From: Streptomyces sp. WMMC940
GTDB lineage: Bacteria; Actinomycetota; Actinomycetes; Streptomycetales; Streptomycetaceae
DNA: 64,000 bases
Assembly (NCBI RefSeq): GCF_027460265.1
Contig: NZ_JAPZBC010000001.1
Coordinates: 6,808,001 to 6,872,000 of the forward strand
Reading direction: 5' to 3'
Part shown: positions 33,975-47,737 of the stretch, piece after piece
How positions within the stretch are numbered: the stretch's first letter is position 1
Layout of the letters: every line of letters starts with the position of its first letter
Program-made: the position numbers and the translations under genes
Notes under the pieces: model-generated
The model's input: only the letters and a program-made list of their open reading frames with translations
Database searches by the model: none
What the model was told of the DNA's origin: nothing

Positions 33975-34577
33975 TCAGCCGCGACCGGCGCGGCGCCGGC
34001 GCGTCACCACGAGGATGCCGGCCCCGGCCGCGACCGCCGCGGCCGCGGCGCCCGCGATCACGGGCGTGGCGCTGGATCCGCCGGTCTCCGCGAGGGGCGG
34101 CGTGCTCGGCTCGGGCGCGGGCGGCGCCTCGGAGCTGGGCGGCTCCGAGCTCGGGGTGTCCGAGGGCTCCGGCTCCTCCGGGGTCCCGGAGGGTTCCGGC
34201 GTCCCGGAGGGTTCCGGCGTCTCGCAGACGGGCGCGCTCTTGGTCTCGTCGTGCGAGAACCGGTCGCCGTCGCCGGCCTTCACCACGAGCCGCACCTCGA
34301 CCTCGGCCTTGTGCTCGGGCAGCTGCAGCGTCTTGCTGAACTCGCGCCCGAACGCCTCGGTGGGCAGCAGGTCCTTGCCGTCGACGGTGACCGTCACCGT
34401 GTTGGTGACGTTGGGGCTGTACGCCTTGAGGTCGACCGTGACCTCGGAGCAGGTCACCGTCCAGACGGGCGTATGGGCCGACGCCGGAGCGGCGCTCAGG
34501 CCCACTCCGACCAGCCCGAAGGCAGCGCCGGCCATAAGAGCGCCCGAGCGCTTCCACGCACGGGTGGGTGCATTCAT
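33975..34577 (-). CDS. LAETG-anchored cell-wall protein
   Basis: A 200-residue exported protein. An N-terminal signal peptide (hydrophobic MAGAAFGLVGVGLSAAPASA) is followed by a beta-rich domain of about 85 residues with two Cys (VTCSEVTVDLKAY and APVCETPE), probably disulphide-bonded. Then comes a Pro/Ser/Glu-rich stalk containing EPSGTPEPSGTPE (18-bp DNA repeats), and a sorting signal LAETG, hydrophobic helix and basic tail (RRRRAGRG). LAxTG motifs are used by class E sortases in Streptomyces. I chose ATG 34577 (GGAGG 5 nt upstream). It should be displayed on the cell wall; the ligand or role is unknown. Confidence 0.87.
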   Translation of the reverse strand: MNAPTRAWKRSGALMAGAAFGLVGVGLSAAPASAHTPVWTVTCSEVTVDLKAYSPNVTNTVTVTVDGKDLLPTEAFGREFSKTLQLPEHKAEVEVRLVVKAGDGDRFSHDETKSAPVCETPEPSGTPEPSGTPEEPEPSDTPSSEPPSSEAPPAPEPSTPPLAETGGSSATPVIAGAAAAAVAAGAGILVVTRRRRAGRG

Positions 34578-35451
34578 CAATCCTCCATGGAGGTCCGAAC
34601 ACCTGGTCTGATGGCAGCGCACAGTACTCCTCCCGCGAACCAGTGTTCACTCCGCCCCCGATAACGACTTGGTCCCATCACCCCACCGGGCGGGGGGCGT
34701 TGGCGCCGGCGCTACCCGTCCCTACGCCGTCCTGCTGCCGGCGCCGGGGCGCTGCCCCCGTCCGTCCGGTGCTGCGAGCGACCGGGGCGGCCCGGGGTGG
34801 ACGGGAGCGTTCGCCCCTGCGCGATGTCGCAGTCCTCGCACTTCCGGGCGTGATCCCTTTCGGCCCGCCCTCGCCGCTGGAGGTCCTCGGCCGCGCCCGG
34901 CTGCCCTGCGGCGGGCCGCTTCGGCACCACGGCGGGCTCCGCACCGGATGACGGGCCGGGCGTCCGCGGCCGTGCCCCTTTCCGAAGCCGTCGCCGGCCG
35001 CATGGCCCGGCCCCCTGCCGGGCCTGAGGGAGGATGCGGCCGGAGGAGCCCGCGCCGCCGCTGCGCCCGTACGGGGTCGCCCAACTCTCGCGCCGACGGA
35101 GAGGTCCGGTGCCGGGCTTCGAGCCGCGTCGGAAAGATCGCCGATGGTCCGAATTGCCCCGATTGGTCGATATCCGTCAGGCTTGTACTGGCAGGACGGG
35201 AGTGGACCCGTGTGGACGTGGCAGGAGCAGGCCGCGAGGCTTCCGCGGCACGGCGCCGGAGCAGGCGCGGGGCCGACGGCGCCGATGGCGCCCGACGGAC
35301 CATGGGCCGGCCGGACCGCCGGACGCGGCAACCAACCGTGCCGTACGGCCGGCGCGGCGCCGCCCCCGCGCACCCGTGTGCCCGTCCCCACCGACCTGAG
35401 CATCCGCCTCCCGACCTGTGAACCGCGCGTCGTGCGACGAAGGAGAACCTC
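34578..35451. other. Gene-free stretch upstream of dnaK (874 bp)
   Basis: No gene is supportable here; frames in all directions are Arg/Pro-rich and lack ribosome sites. The stretch must hold the promoter of the chaperone operon. I found no HAIR box (CTTGAGT-N7-ACTCAAG), so HspR control of the classical kind is not evident. A local drop in GC around 35,130-35,200 with a direct repeat is listed separately. Confidence 0.5.
35142..35170 (+). promoter_or_regulatory. Direct repeat in the dnaK upstream region
   Basis: CGATGGTCCGA (35142-35152) and CGATTGGTCGA (35160-35170) form an imperfect direct repeat 18 bp apart, in a patch clearly less GC-rich than its surroundings. It is about 280 bp before dnaK. 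It may be an operator; the regulator is unknown. Confidence 0.25.
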
Positions 35452-37362
<1,911 letters not shown>

Positions 37363-37370
37363 GACGGTAC

Positions 37371-37886
37371 ATGACCACCGACGACGTACCCGTTCCGCCG
37401 GAGGAGCCCGGCCGGGCACCGGCCGCGGAGGGACAGCCGGACGTCGGGGAACCCACCGCGGAACTCGACGAGGTCCGGGACCGCTGGCGGCGCTCCCTCG
37501 CGGATCTGGACAACCTCCGCAAGCGTCATGCGCGGGAGCTGCAGCGCGAACGGAGCGACGAAAGGGCCCGCACGTCCGCGGCCTGGCTGCCCGTGGTCGA
37601 CAACCTGGAACTCGCCCTCCAGCACGCTGGATCCGACCAGTCCGCCGTGCTGGAGGGAGTCAGGGCCGTGCGCGATCTGGCCGTCGACGTCCTCCGGGGA
37701 CTCGGGTACCCCCGCTACGAGGAGACGGGAGTGCCGTTCGACCCGGCCCGGCACGAGGTGGTCGGCCTCGTCGACGACCCCGGGGCCGAACCCAACACCG
37801 TGGTCCGGGTCCAGCGGCCCGGCTACGGCGAGGGCGACCGGCAACTGCGTCCCGCGGCCGTCGTGGTGAACAAGCGGCAGGAGTGA
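37371..37886 (+). CDS. grpE: Nucleotide exchange factor GrpE
   Basis: A 171-residue GrpE: an acidic N-terminus, a helix ([27 protein letters not shown]) and the C-terminal beta domain with [15 protein letters not shown] and RPAAVVVNK. It releases ADP from DnaK and resets its cycle. The gene lies 8 bp after dnaK and its stop is 5 bp before the dnaJ ATG. It is on the short side for the family, with a reduced N-terminal helix, which suits a specialised partner of the adjacent DnaK. Confidence 0.94.
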   Translation: MTTDDVPVPPEEPGRAPAAEGQPDVGEPTAELDEVRDRWRRSLADLDNLRKRHARELQRERSDERARTSAAWLPVVDNLELALQHAGSDQSAVLEGVRAVRDLAVDVLRGLGYPRYEETGVPFDPARHEVVGLVDDPGAEPNTVVRVQRPGYGEGDRQLRPAAVVVNKRQE

Positions 37887-37891
37887 CGCCC

Positions 37892-38872
37892 ATGGCGCGT
37901 GACTACTACGACGTGCTCGGGGTCGGCCGCGGCGCCGGTTCCGACGAGATCCAGGCGGCCTTCCGCAAGCTGGCCCGCAGGCACCACCCCGACGTCAACA
38001 AGGACCCGCAGGCCGAGGAGCGGTTCAGGGAGGTCAACGAGGCGTACGGCGTGCTGTCCGACCCCGACACGCGCCGCCGCTACGACCGGTTCGGCGAGCA
38101 CTTCCGGGACGTCCCGGAGGACTACGACGAGCGTGTCGCGGCCGCCGCGGGTGCCCGGGGCGGTCGCGGAGGGTACGCATGGTCCGGCGCCCCGGGCGGC
38201 GACGGCCGCCGGGTCCGCTTCGTGTCCGACTTCGGGGACGGCCACGAGGGCCACGAGGGCGGCGCGGGCGTGGACTTCGAGGACCTGCTCGGCGGGCTGT
38301 TCGGGCGCGGCGGGACCAGGGCCAGGGGGCCCGTGCCCGGCGCGGACCAGGAGGCGGAGCTCCCGCTCGGCGTCGAAGAGGCCTACCACGGTGGCAGACG
38401 CGGCATCACCCTCTCCGGACCGGACGGTCCGCGGACCTACGACGTGGCCGTTCCCCGCGGGGTCGTCGAGGGCCAGCGCATCCGGCTGGCCGGGGAGGGC
38501 GGCCGGGGGAGCGGTGGCGGCCCGTCGGGCGACCTGTTCCTGCGTGTGCGGATCACACCGGACTCGCGGTTCCGGCTGGAGGGCCGTGACATCCACGTGG
38601 TCCTCCCGGTCACCCCCTGGGAGGCCGCCCTCGGTGCCACCGTGCCCGTTCCCACCCCCGGCGGCACGGCGAAGGTCACCGTGCCGGGCGGTTCGTCCGG
38701 CGGCCGCAGACTGCGGCTGCGCGGCGAGGGGATGCCCAACCCCCGCGGCGGCGACGGGGACCTCTACGCGGAGGTCCGGATCATGGTGCCGACGAAACTC
38801 TCCGAACGCGAACGCGAACTGTTCGGCCAACTCGCCGCCGACTCCACCTTCGACCCGAGGAACCCAGGATGA
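37892..38872 (+). CDS. dnaJ: DnaJ/CbpA-type co-chaperone without zinc finger
   Basis: A 326-residue class B J-protein. It has an N-terminal J domain ([13 protein letters not shown] in [10 protein letters not shown]), a Gly/Asp-rich linker (about 85-145), and the two C-terminal substrate-binding beta domains ([41 protein letters not shown]). The CxxCxGxG zinc repeats of class A DnaJ are absent. It stimulates DnaK ATP hydrolysis and delivers substrates. I chose ATG 37892 (AGGAG 8 nt upstream, MARDYY start); GTG 37883 would add three residues. The stop overlaps the next gene (ATGA). Confidence 0.94.
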   Translation: MARDYYDVLGVGRGAGSDEIQAAFRKLARRHHPDVNKDPQAEERFREVNEAYGVLSDPDTRRRYDRFGEHFRDVPEDYDERVAAAAGARGGRGGYAWSGAPGGDGRRVRFVSDFGDGHEGHEGGAGVDFEDLLGGLFGRGGTRARGPVPGADQEAELPLGVEEAYHGGRRGITLSGPDGPRTYDVAVPRGVVEGQRIRLAGEGGRGSGGGPSGDLFLRVRITPDSRFRLEGRDIHVVLPVTPWEAALGATVPVPTPGGTAKVTVPGGSSGGRRLRLRGEGMPNPRGGDGDLYAEVRIMVPTKLSERERELFGQLAADSTFDPRNPG

Positions 38873-39263
38873 CCCACGACCCCCGGTCTTCCGGGCGGGC
38901 CCCCGGACACCGCCCGGCGACACCACCGGCCCGGCAGCCGGGCGTGAACGTCGTCGTACGGCGCTACGCGATGGATCCGGTCCCCCGGCTGGACCTGGAC
39001 GCCGTCGCACGCAGCGCCTCCCTCCACCCCGAGGTCGTCCGGCGGTTCGTCGCGCTCGGCCTGATCGACGCGACCCGCGGCGCCGACGGGCGGCTGTGGT
39101 TCGACCGGAGCGCCCCCTCCGCACTGGCCCGCATCCAACGCCTACGGGCCGGGCTGCACCTCGACTACGCCTCCCTCGGTCTGGTGCTCGATCTGCTCGA
39201 CCGGATCAGCGAACTGGAGGACGCACTGAGGCGCAGCAACGCCGGCACCAGGAGTGATGAATC

Positions 39264-39273
<10 letters not shown>
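38869..39273 (+). CDS. MerR-like chaperone modulator (CbpM/HspR-like)
   Basis: A 134-residue protein with a MerR-type winged helix ([38 protein letters not shown]) followed by a helical segment ([11 protein letters not shown]). CbpM proteins bind the J domain of CbpA and inhibit it; HspR proteins repress dnaK operons through HAIR boxes. The setting directly after a CbpA-type dnaJ, the MerR fold and the lack of a visible HAIR box favour CbpM. The first 30 residues are a Pro/Arg-rich extension. It starts in ATGA overlap with dnaJ and its end overlaps the clpB start by 10 bp, so it is translationally coupled on both sides. Confidence 0.8.
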
Positions 39274-41908
<2,635 letters not shown>

Positions 41909-41912
<4 letters not shown>

Positions 41913-42367
41913 GCCCGATGAAGCCGACCGGCGCGGGCGGCAGAACGGTCGCGTGCACCGAGTGCGGCCGCGGGAACCGCGTGCCGGTGGCCGCCGACGG
42001 CCGTCCGCGCTGCGGGAGCTGCAAGGCCCCGCTCCCGTGGATCGCCGACGCGGGCGACGACGACTTCGAGCAGGTCGCGGAGAAGGCCGCGCCCGTCGTG
42101 CTCGTCGACCTCTGGGCCACCTGGTGCGGGCCGTGCCGCATGGTCAGTCCGGCGCTGGAGCAGGTCGCACGGGAACTGGCCGGACGGATCAAGCTGGTCA
42201 AGGTCGACGTCGACCAGGCGCCGCGCATCGCGCAGAAGTTCCAGGTGCAGGCCGTGCCGACCCTGATCCTGATGGACCGGGGAGAGGTCGTCTCCCGGCA
42301 GGCGGGCGCGGCCCCGGCACCCGCTCTGCGCCAGTGGGTCGAACAGACCCTGCGGGGCCGCCGCTGA
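41909..42367 (+). CDS. Zinc-finger thioredoxin (Trx2/TrxC type)
   Basis: A 152-residue thioredoxin 2. The N-terminal zinc ribbon has Cys16, Cys19, Cys35 and Cys38, and the thioredoxin fold has the WCGPC active site (Cys73, Cys76) and cis-proline segment AVPTLIL. It reduces protein disulphides; the zinc-binding domain of TrxC proteins has chaperone-like and redox-sensing roles. It starts in GTGA overlap with clpB, so disulphide repair and disaggregation are produced together. The 3' end, including the stop codon, has been copied in tandem just downstream. Confidence 0.92.
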
Positions 42368-42421
42368 ACACCCCCAAGCCGCCAGACCCTGCGGGGCCGC
42401 CGCTGAACACCCCAAGCCGCC
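42345..42421. repeat. Tandem duplication of the thioredoxin gene end
   Basis: Two adjacent copies, 42345-42383 (39 bp) and 42384-42421 (38 bp), differ by one C in a homopolymer. Each begins AGACCCTGCGGGG and includes the TGA stop. The second copy lies between the real stop and the ribosome site of the zinc finger gene. Confidence 0.85.
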
Positions 42422-42438
42422 GAAGGAGGCCGCCAGTG

Positions 42439-42696
42439 ATGGAGACCGATCCGCATCTCGACATGGTGCGTCCGGTGTCGCCGAACACCCCCGAGGGCTG
42501 CGAGGAGTGCCTGCGGCTCGGATCACCCTGGGTCCATCTGAGACTCTGCCTCACCTGCGGTCACGTCGGGTGCTGCGACTCCTCGCCGCTCAAGCACGCC
42601 GGCCGGCACGCCGCGACCGAGGGCCACCCGATCGTGCAGTCCTTCGAACCGGGTGAGGACTGGCGCTGGTGCTACATCGACGGCGCCATGGTCTGA
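42439..42696 (+). CDS. UBP-type zinc finger protein
   Basis: An 85-residue protein consisting of one UBP-type (ZnF-UBP) finger: EGCEECLRLG, LRLCLTCGHVGCCDSS, then KHAGRHAATEGHPIV, supplying Cys and His ligands for two or three zinc ions. In eukaryotes such fingers bind the ubiquitin C-terminus; the bacterial stand-alone forms have no known ligand. It sits 71 bp after thioredoxin and may be cotranscribed. AAGGAGG lies upstream, 6 nt from GTG 42436 and 9 nt from ATG 42439; either could be the start. Confidence 0.85.
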   Translation: METDPHLDMVRPVSPNTPEGCEECLRLGSPWVHLRLCLTCGHVGCCDSSPLKHAGRHAATEGHPIVQSFEPGEDWRWCYIDGAMV

Positions 42697-43104
42697 CGGC
42701 GACGGACCGTCCTCCCGGCTCCTGCGGGCGTATGTGCCTCGACCGGTATCGCCGGGCCCGCGCCGCGAGGCGCCGTGCGCACGGCCCCGACGCGGCCCGC
42801 CCAGGGGCTGCCGTTCGGCGCCGTGCTGCCCGGCGCGTCCTGCCCGGGAAGCCCCTCTCGATCCGGGCCGAGAGCCCCGAACGGCTTACGCACAGCGCCG
42901 GATTGGCCCGCACCACGTCCTCCCGTACGGGCGCGCCGGTGGGGTCGGCGCCGTGCCGGGTGCCGGGTTGGAGCTGGGAGCCGGCAAGCGGGTCGACGAC
43001 GGTTCGTGCGGGTGCCTGCTCCGAGCGGCCCGTCGCTGTGGCGCCGGGACGGGACCGAGGTGAGTCTGGTAGTGAGGACGGAGAACCGGCCGAAAGGTGG
43101 CGGC
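42697..43104. other. Gene-free stretch before the USP gene
   Basis: I see no gene in these 408 bp. A long frame continuous with the universal stress protein extends through it but is Arg/Pro-rich and resembles nothing. It probably contains the USP promoter; I could not find a SigB-like or other convincing element. Confidence 0.45.
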
Positions 43105-43992
43105 ATGGGCGGCCTGGTGGTAGTGGGAGTGGACGGATCGGCGTCCGGCCTGGCCGCGGTCGAGGAGGCGGCCCGGGAGGCCCGGTGGCGCGGGGCCACG
43201 CTCCGGGTCGTGCACGCGTTCATCTGGGACAGGATGCACGTGCCGCTGGGCCCGCCCTCGTACGGGCCGCCCGGGGGCGGTCTGCGGAACGCGGCCGCCC
43301 GGCTCCTGGCCGAAGCGGTCGAGCGGGCCGCGGCCACCGCACCGGAAGTGGAGGTCGTCTCCGCCGTGGTGTCGGGCGAGCCGTTGACCGTGCTCGGGAC
43401 GGAGTCCCGGGGAGCGGAACTGGTCGTCGTGGGTTCCCGCGGGATGGGCGGCTTCGTCGGGCTCCTGGTCGGGTCCACGGCCGTGCATCTGGCGGCGCAC
43501 GGCCGATGCCCCGTGCTGGTGGTCCGGGAGCGTTCCCACAGCGGGGGCCCCGTTCTGGTGGGCGTCGACGGTTCTCCGGCGAGTGAGGCGGCGGTCGACT
43601 TCGCCTTCGCGGAGGCAGCGTTGCGCGGGACCGGAGTACTCGCCCTCCACGCCTATACGCCGTGGAACGCTCCGCTGCCACCGCCGCAGGACCCGTCGAT
43701 GCCGTACGCGAACCCACCGGGGGCGCTCACGGAGGCGGAGGAGCGTCTGCTGGCGGAGGCACTGGCGGGCCGACGGGCGACGTACCCGGGCGTCCCGGTC
43801 GAGCACGAGGTCGTGCGGGCCGACACACGGAAGGCCCTGATCGAGGCGAGCGGGTCGGCGCAGATCCTCGTCGTCGGTGCCCGGGGGCGCGGGGGCTTCA
43901 AGGGGCTGCTGCTGGGATCGGTGAGCCAGGCCATGCTCCATCACGCTGACTGCCCCGTCGCCGTGGTGCGCAAGAGCGGCGCCGGCGTCTGA
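43105..43992 (+). CDS. Tandem-domain universal stress protein
   Basis: A 295-residue protein with two USP domains (about 1-145 and 150-290). Each has the ATP-binding G-x2-G-x9-G-S/T pattern (GSRGMGGFVGLLVGSTA and GARGRGGFKGLLLGSVS) and begins with a VVVGVDGS or VLVGVDGS strand. Two-domain, ATP-binding USPs are typical actinobacterial dormancy or hypoxia proteins. I chose ATG 43105 (AAGGTGG upstream); the frame is open for 110 codons further but unlike any family. Its position after the chaperone operon fits a stress role. Confidence 0.92.
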   Translation: MGGLVVVGVDGSASGLAAVEEAAREARWRGATLRVVHAFIWDRMHVPLGPPSYGPPGGGLRNAAARLLAEAVERAAATAPEVEVVSAVVSGEPLTVLGTESRGAELVVVGSRGMGGFVGLLVGSTAVHLAAHGRCPVLVVRERSHSGGPVLVGVDGSPASEAAVDFAFAEAALRGTGVLALHAYTPWNAPLPPPQDPSMPYANPPGALTEAEERLLAEALAGRRATYPGVPVEHEVVRADTRKALIEASGSAQILVVGARGRGGFKGLLLGSVSQAMLHHADCPVAVVRKSGAGV

Positions 43993-44183
43993 AGCGACCG
44001 GGCCTTCGGGGCCCGCCGCGGGGACTCCGGCGCAGTGCCTCCGGCGGCCGGCCCACCCCGCCGGGGACGACGAGTTGCGGATTGCTTTGAACACTCCGCG
44101 GCACGCGTCCGTATGGAACTCAGCGGGTCCCCCACAGCCGTTCGCGGCCACGCGCGAACCGGCAGAGACGCACAGGAGTTCCA

Positions 44184-46373
44184 TTGAGAAGAAGTGCACG
44201 CAGACGCTCAACGGGCGGCAGGAAAGTAGTGGCGGCCTCGATCGCGCTCATGCTGGGCGGGGGCGGGCTGATCGCCGTCAACACCTATGCCTCGGCCGGC
44301 GAGGGGTGGGGGCAGTCGCAGAACCAGACTCTCGGTGCGGGCGCTGCCGCGTCCACCATCAAGTGTCCTGAGGTCGCGAACGGGCTCTCGGAGGTGCCGG
44401 ACGCGGCGAGGCCGGAGGTCGACAAGGAACTGGCCGCGATGGACAGCCAGATCACGGAGGCATACAAGCGGTTCGCCGAGCAGAAGGAACAGGTCGCGCG
44501 GGACCCGAAGTTCGCCGAGAACGCGGTCCTCGGTCCGCTGGAGGACAAACGGACCGCCAGCCTCGACCGCATCTCCACGGCGATCGGCCGGTCCGGCGAA
44601 CGGCCGAAGGGCCTCGAGTCCATGGCTGCCTGCGAGTTGAAGGAGGACGACGCCGACAATCAGGGTCAGGACGGCGGTCAGGGCGAGGGCCAGGACAACG
44701 GCCAGGGCCAGGACGACGGCGGCCAGGACCAGGGCGACGGCAACGGCAACGGCGGTCAGGCCGGCAACGGCCCCGAGCAGTCCGACTTCGTCGACATCCA
44801 GTCCGTCCAGCCGAACGTCGACAACCCCCCCAACCAGCAGAACGCGTCCCGGGGCACGTTCACGACCGACTGTGGTGTGAACGAGAACGGGAAGTTCAAC
44901 CCGGACAACGTGATCGTCGCTCCCGGTGTCGCCAACGGCGCCCACCACATGCACGACTACGTGGGCAACCAGGCCAACGACGCCTTCGCCAGCGACGACG
45001 ACCTCGCCAACGGGCAGACGACCTGTGTGGACCAGGGCGACAAGTCGACGTACTACTGGCCGGTGCTGCGGCTGCAGAACGGGCAGCAGGAGAACGACGC
45101 CGACGCCGACGGCGGCGGCAAGGACCAGAACGTCGGTGAGATCCAGACGCCGTCGCAGGTCACGCTGAACTTCGTCGGCAGCCCGGTGTCCGAGGTGACG
45201 GCCATGCCGCGGTTCCTGCGGATCATCACCGGCGACGCCAAGGCGTTCGTCAACGGTGACGCGAACGCGAACGCGTCGTGGAGCTGCACCGGGTTCGAGG
45301 ACCGCCAGCTGAAGGACAAGTACCCGATCTGCCCCGAGGGCAGCCAGGTGGTGCGGTCGTTCAAGTTCCAGAGCTGCTGGGACGGTCAGAACACCGACAG
45401 CGCCAACCACCGCACCCATGTCGCCTTCGCCCAGGACAACGGTGCCTGCCCCAACGGCTTCCGGGCCATTCCGCAGCTCGTGCAGCGCATCGTCTACGAC
45501 GTGCCGCCGCCGGTCTTCGACGGGGCGAACCCGAGCGTCTTCGCGGTCGACTCGTTCCCGGAGCAGCTGCACAAGCCCATCACCGACCACGGCGACTTCA
45601 TCAACGTCTTCGACGAGAACCTGATGGAGGAGCTGGTGAGCTGCATCAACGAGGGCCGCGAGTGCGGTCCCGGCGATGCGGGCGCACCTCCTGCCGACGG
45701 CGGTGACAACGGCGGTGACAACGGCGGTGACAACGGCGGTGACAACGGCGGTGACAACGGCGGTGACAACGGCGGTGACGACGGCGCCGGCAACGGGGAG
45801 AACCCCGCTGACCCGGCCCCGCCGAACGACGGCGCGACGGGCGGTCAGGACGCTCCCGACGCACCGGGCGAGCCGCAGAACCCCGGCGGCGACAACCCGC
45901 CCGCCGACGGTGGAGCGGGCGGTCAGGACGCACCCGGTGCCCCGGGCGGGGACGACAAGCCCGGCGCTGCCGCCGGTGCCGGTCAGGACGGCTCCGGTCA
46001 GAATGGTGCCGGTCAGGACGGCTCGGGCGGCGACGGCGGCTCCGGGGAGCAGAACGCCCCGGAAGGCGGCGGTGACGTGAAGGACCCCGAGGTCCTCGCC
46101 GGTTCCTCCGCCGGTTCCTCCGCCGGGTCGAACGGCTCGTCGCAGACCGGAACGGGCGACGGCGAACCCGCCGCCCAGGCCACGAAGGACGCGGGGGAGA
46201 ACGATCCCGAGCCCAACGGCGGCAGCCGGCCCGTGGCCGCGGGACAGGGCGGCGGGCTCGCCGAGACGGGTGCCCAGCTGTGGCCGTCCGCAGCCGGAGC
46301 CGTGCTGCTCGTCGCGGGAGTCCTGCTGCTCCGTACGCGTCGTCCGCAGCGCGCGGCCGCACGCCGTCACTGA
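44184..46373 (+). CDS. Secreted DUF1996 protein with LAETG cell-wall anchor
   Basis: A 729-residue exported protein. The start is TTG with AGGAG 5 nt upstream. A signal peptide ([20 protein letters not shown]) is followed by a helical region, a Gln/Gly/Asp-rich linker (about 150-195) and a DUF1996 domain (about 210-480; [18 protein letters not shown] segment, [39 protein letters not shown]). Next comes a 200-residue Gly/Asp/Asn-rich stalk with seven GGDN repeats, and a C-terminal sorting signal LAETG, hydrophobic helix and [14 protein letters not shown]1996 is known from fungal and streptomycete secreted proteins near carbohydrate-active enzymes, function unknown. It should be wall-anchored by a class E sortase. 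Confidence 0.92.
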   Translation: MRRSARRRSTGGRKVVAASIALMLGGGGLIAVNTYASAGEGWGQSQNQTLGAGAAASTIKCPEVANGLSEVPDAARPEVDKELAAMDSQITEAYKRFAEQKEQVARDPKFAENAVLGPLEDKRTASLDRISTAIGRSGERPKGLESMAACELKEDDADNQGQDGGQGEGQDNGQGQDDGGQDQGDGNGNGGQAGNGPEQSDFVDIQSVQPNVDNPPNQQNASRGTFTTDCGVNENGKFNPDNVIVAPGVANGAHHMHDYVGNQANDAFASDDDLANGQTTCVDQGDKSTYYWPVLRLQNGQQENDADADGGGKDQNVGEIQTPSQVTLNFVGSPVSEVTAMPRFLRIITGDAKAFVNGDANANASWSCTGFEDRQLKDKYPICPEGSQVVRSFKFQSCWDGQNTDSANHRTHVAFAQDNGACPNGFRAIPQLVQRIVYDVPPPVFDGANPSVFAVDSFPEQLHKPITDHGDFINVFDENLMEELVSCINEGRECGPGDAGAPPADGGDNGGDNGGDNGGDNGGDNGGDNGGDDGAGNGENPADPAPPNDGATGGQDAPDAPGEPQNPGGDNPPADGGAGGQDAPGAPGGDDKPGAAAGAGQDGSGQNGAGQDGSGGDGGSGEQNAPEGGGDVKDPEVLAGSSAGSSAGSNGSSQTGTGDGEPAAQATKDAGENDPEPNGGSRPVAAGQGGGLAETGAQLWPSAAGAVLLVAGVLLLRTRRPQRAAARRH
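45699..45782 (+). repeat. Seven 12-bp tandem repeats (GGDN stalk)
   Basis: The unit GGCGGTGACAAC occurs seven times in a row, the last with GAC for AAC. It encodes Gly-Gly-Asp-Asn in the stalk of the DUF1996 protein. The copies are otherwise identical, so copy number probably changes between strains and sets stalk length. Confidence 0.92.
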
Positions 46374-46392
46374 CGCGGTCCCGTACCTCGGC

Positions 46393-46426
46393 CCTGGCCG
46401 GTCCCGTCGACACGGGGCCGGCCAGG
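46393..46426. terminator. Bidirectional hairpin terminator
   Basis: Arms 46393-46401 and 46418-46426 are a 9-bp perfect inverted repeat, extended inward by about 6 further pairs around a short loop. It lies 20 bp after the DUF1996 stop and before the convergent VOC gene. Confidence 0.7.
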
Positions 46427-46477
46427 TCGTTGCGGGCGCCCGCATCTCTCGGCCCCCGGCCCCGTCCGCCGGACCGA

Positions 46478-46502
46478 GGACGCAGGACGCAGGACGCAGG
46501 AC
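46478..46502. repeat. Short tandem repeat, 7-bp unit
   Basis: The unit GGACGCA repeats about three and a half times immediately before the stop of the VOC gene (- strand). It lies in the intergenic stretch and has no evident function. Confidence 0.7.
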
Positions 46503-47309
46503 TCAGCGCGGGGAAGAAGCCGCCGCCGGCACCGGATCGTTCGACGTGACGGTGAACAGGCCGCCGTCGGGGTCGACGAGGGTGACCCAGTCCTCCGCCC
46601 CGGCCGCTCGGGCCGGTGCGGCGACCCGGCCGCCGAGGCCGACTGCCGTACGGACGGCGGAGTCCACGTCGGGCACGTAGAAGTACACGTGCCAGCGGGG
46701 GCGGATGTGCGGGTCGGGAGCCTCGCCGGCCGCCCCGCCGGTGATCCGGGCGACCACGTCCCCCTGGTGGCGGAGGACGACGTGGTCTTCCTCGTAGGCG
46801 ACCTGGCAGCAACCCGGCTGTGCGCAGGCCCAGTCCAGCACCTCGGCGTAGAAGATCGCCGCTTCGAAGGCGTCGCGGGTGCGCAGCTCCAGCCAGGCGG
46901 GGGCCTTGTCGGTCCCCATGCTCCAGTCGGGGATGGCCTTGCCCTGCCAGATGCCGAACACGGCGCCGTCGCGGTCCGCGGCCAGCGCAGCCCGGCCGGT
47001 GCCGAAGCTGAGCGGGCCCACGGCCACCGTGGCACTGCGCTCGTGTATACGGGACGCGGTCGCGTCCGCGTCGTCCACCGCGAAGTACGGTGTCCACGCC
47101 ACGGCGACCGCGAGGCTCTCCGCGAGCGCCCCGATACCGGCGACCGGAGTGCCGTCGAGGAAGCCGACGGAGAACTCCTCGCCCAGTCGGGTGGGACGGA
47201 ACGCCCACCCGAGCACCTTCGCGTAGAACTCCTCCGCCGCAGGCAGGTCACGAGCCATGAGGCTCACCCAGCACGGAGCGCCGAACAGCGCATGACTTGA
47301 CGTAGACAC
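46503..47309 (-). CDS. Two-domain VOC (glyoxalase/bleomycin resistance-like) protein
   Basis: A 268-residue protein with two vicinal-oxygen-chelate domains. The first starts GAPCWVSLMARDLPAAEEFYAKVLGW and the second PAWLELRTRDAFEAAIFYAEVLDW; each ends with a DxDG or DPDGG strand (RDGAVFGIW, DPDGGLFTV). The family contains glyoxalases, dioxygenases and drug-binding proteins and is common in Streptomyces; a precise substrate cannot be read. I chose GTG 47309; a longer frame upstream is Arg-rich and unlike the family, and the ribosome site is not clear. It is divergent from the Fpg/Nei gene. Confidence 0.87.
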   Translation of the reverse strand: MSTSSHALFGAPCWVSLMARDLPAAEEFYAKVLGWAFRPTRLGEEFSVGFLDGTPVAGIGALAESLAVAVAWTPYFAVDDADATASRIHERSATVAVGPLSFGTGRAALAADRDGAVFGIWQGKAIPDWSMGTDKAPAWLELRTRDAFEAAIFYAEVLDWACAQPGCCQVAYEEDHVVLRHQGDVVARITGGAAGEAPDPHIRPRWHVYFYVPDVDSAVRTAVGLGGRVAAPARAAGAEDWVTLVDPDGGLFTVTSNDPVPAAASSPR

Positions 47310-47737
47310 GACAGCCGCCCATCTCCACCTCGCGCGAGTCCGGACACGCGAGACTGGAATTCTCACGCTACTCCGCTCGTCCGGTCCCCGCCGGGTCGCG
47401 TCACCCCGAGTGTCCGGGTCGCGCCCGTCCGTGAGGGGCCCGGCCGCCGCGCAACGGGGCGGGCGCGGTGTGCCGGGTACCGGCCGGCCCCTTCGACGCC
47501 GGGCGCGTGGGGCGCACGGGGACGGGTACCCGGCCTCATGAGCCGCGCCCCGCCGCGGACGCCCGGAGGCTCGGGTACGTGGAGCCCCGGGGAACGTCCC
47601 GCCGGGGAGTCCCGGAGCCGACGTCCCGGAGACGTCCCGGGACAACGGCACGGAGCCGGGTCCCAGAACCGGGGCCCGGACCGAAGACCGGTTCGAGGAG
47701 CCGGATCGGAGGCGGGATCGATCCTCCGGAGGTGGGA
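47310..47737. other. Gene-free divergent region
   Basis: The 428 bp between the VOC gene (-) and the DNA glycosylase gene (+) contain no supportable gene. The promoters of both should lie here; I could not identify clear boxes. Confidence 0.45.

Noticed and set aside
34578..35451. Search for HspR HAIR boxes or CIRCE elements before dnaK
   Set aside because: No CTTGAGT/ACTCAAG or CIRCE-like inverted repeat was found on reading.
45699..45782. Regular repeats considered as a CRISPR array
   Set aside because: The 12-bp units are in-frame coding repeats without spacers, inside a secreted protein gene.
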